From Calothrix sp. NIES-4105 (GTDB lineage: Bacteria; Cyanobacteriota; Cyanobacteriia; Cyanobacteriales; Nostocaceae), in assembly GCF_002368415.1 (NCBI RefSeq), contig NZ_AP018290.1:10593717-10657716 (forward strand): a stretch of 64,000 bases of DNA. Direction: 5' to 3'. The translations under genes and the position numbers were made by a program. Each line of letters opens with the position of its first letter. Positions within the stretch are counted from its first letter, which is position 1. The notes beneath the pieces were generated by a model, which worked only from the letters and a program-made list of their open reading frames with translations, did not search any database and was not told the origin of the DNA. Positions 63,382 through 64,000 of this stretch are shown here, in pieces.

Positions 63382-63515
63382 GTTATGAGTGCTGAGTGCT
63401 GAGTGTTGAGTGCTGAGTGGAAACTCTTAACTCCGAACTCCGAACTCCGAACTCCGAACTCCGAACTCCTAACTCCTAACTCTACTCAGCACTCAGCACT
63501 TTCTACTCAGCACTA
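63382..63515. repeat. Heptamer tandem repeats between inverted GAGTGCT arrays
   Basis: GTGCTGAGTGCTGAGTGTTG at 63387 onward, then (AACTCCG) about five times with AACTCCT variants (63428-63480), then ACTCAGCACTCAGCACTTTC inverted to the first array. This makes a large potential hairpin downstream of thrC, resembling the short tandem heptamers of cyanobacteria. Confidence 0.75.
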
Positions 63516-63908
63516 CTTAGGGCTACTATAAGAGACTTTGCCGTTTTCTTTAACTGTCAAATGATGTTCTCTAGTATCTGTATTATCTGTACGTCCTACA
63601 GAAGCTGTTTGAATTGGAACATTTGCACTAAAGCGACCGTTAACTAAAAAAGAGTCTTCACGGTTTGGCTTAAATTGCCACATCCGCTCTGTACCCGGTA
63701 ATATATCTCGTTGCTCGAAATTTTTACCAGCTACCTGGACTTGCATAAAATTAATCGTTTTTTCCGAGTCGTTACGTACTACAAGTTTTGCTTCTGGTGA
63801 CTGGGAGTTACAGGCATTAAATCCAATCACCGATACTGTAGCTAAAATAGCCAATGCTCGGATTCTTTTAAAAAGAACTATTTTAGATATTTTCTTTTTA
63901 GTTGGCAT
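63513..63908 (-). CDS. Small exported protein, unknown (131 aa)
   Basis: The start is taken at ATG 63908 (MPTKKKISKIVLFKRIRALA), with a basic region followed by a hydrophobic core (AILATVSVIGFNACNSQSPE) whose FNAC may be a lipobox. The mature part has LVVRNDSEKTINFMQVQVAG and GRFSANVPIQTASVG, beta-rich and without a known domain. It is probably a periplasmic lipoprotein. The frame extends back to 63935, but the extra residues lack signal-peptide character. Confidence 0.5.
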   Translation of the reverse strand: MPTKKKISKIVLFKRIRALAILATVSVIGFNACNSQSPEAKLVVRNDSEKTINFMQVQVAGKNFEQRDILPGTERMWQFKPNREDSFLVNGRFSANVPIQTASVGRTDNTDTREHHLTVKENGKVSYSSPK

Positions 63909-64000
63909 AGAAAATAATCTCCGTACTGGGAACAACTACGAAATTTCTTCAAATAAGTAGGAGTGCTTATACTTAGATGTTTCCCAGTAACGGCGCCAAA

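Noticed and set aside
63382-63515. Possible CRISPR array
   Set aside because: Units are 7 bases with no spacers of 30-40 bases and no cas genes nearby; these are simple tandem heptamers.
1-64000. tRNA or rRNA genes
   Set aside because: No cloverleaf-like segment with GTTCGA-type T-loop and matching acceptor stem was found by eye; small structured RNAs could still be missed.

Overview
The window is a chromosomal stretch of a cyanobacterium, most likely filamentous (Nostocales-like). Supporting gene families are an SLH-domain OprB-type porin, an SLH/WG-repeat protein, Rpn-type nuclease genes, DUF4058, DUF4129 and CYP-like remnants, a cyanobacterial-type TnpB with a small ribbon-helix-helix partner, and many dispersed repeats of kinds common in such genomes. 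Base composition looks moderately AT-rich. The usual cyanobacterial iterated palindrome HIP1 (GCGATCGC) was not seen at all. The 6-bp palindrome GGCGCC occurs about 104 times by hand count, roughly one per 0.6 kb, inside and outside genes, and GCGCGC/CGCGCG is also frequent.

Layout. 0-5.5 kb: a DUF4129 gene cut by the window edge, a pentapeptide-repeat membrane protein, a decayed PqqD/glycosyltransferase patch, a TPR lipoprotein, an FMN reductase and a HicA scrap. 5.5-11.1 kb: methyltransferase, GNAT enzymes, a frameshifted Rpn gene, a TetR/GNAT pair with a visible operator, and a tnpB truncated inside its RuvC domain. 11.2-28.9 kb: metabolic and regulatory genes, many in divergent regulator/enzyme pairs: CrtI-type desaturase, P-loop kinase, GST, AraC, ABM monooxygenase, NmrA-like, quinone oxidoreductase with LysR, MOSC, a DapF homologue with both catalytic cysteines replaced by serine, SDR with TetR. 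Broken AraC, GNAT, P450, DUF4058 and flavin-reductase genes lie between them. 29.2-34.5 kb: lipoprotein, SpoIIM-like, polytopic membrane and RDD proteins, an acireductone-dioxygenase-like cupin, cysK and a small membrane protein.

34.7-46.8 kb is the accessory core. It holds toxin-antitoxin remnants (orphan Phd-like antitoxin, RelE/HigB-type toxin with two lesions beside an intact antidote, HicB-like protein) and an orphan ParA. Next comes a three-gene operon encoding a winged-helix protein, an AAA ATPase, and an unusual DEDDy exonuclease / Cas4-like Fe-S nuclease / FtsK-HerA translocase fusion. Beside it is an AAA-ATPase + DUF4435 pair matching the PARIS defence system (AriA/AriB). Most of the stretch from 40.6 to 49.0 kb lacks the GGCGCC word, which fits recent acquisition. 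The three-gene operon matches no named defence system I know and is the best candidate for something undescribed.

47.3-64.0 kb: an SLH/GHL10/WG protein, a cell-surface glycosyltransferase cluster (two tandem GT8 copies, a third GT, GT2, GT4), the porin, a methyltransferase, conserved hypothetical proteins, threonine synthase and a small secreted protein, separated by MITE-like and tandem repeats. No tRNA, rRNA or CRISPR array was seen.
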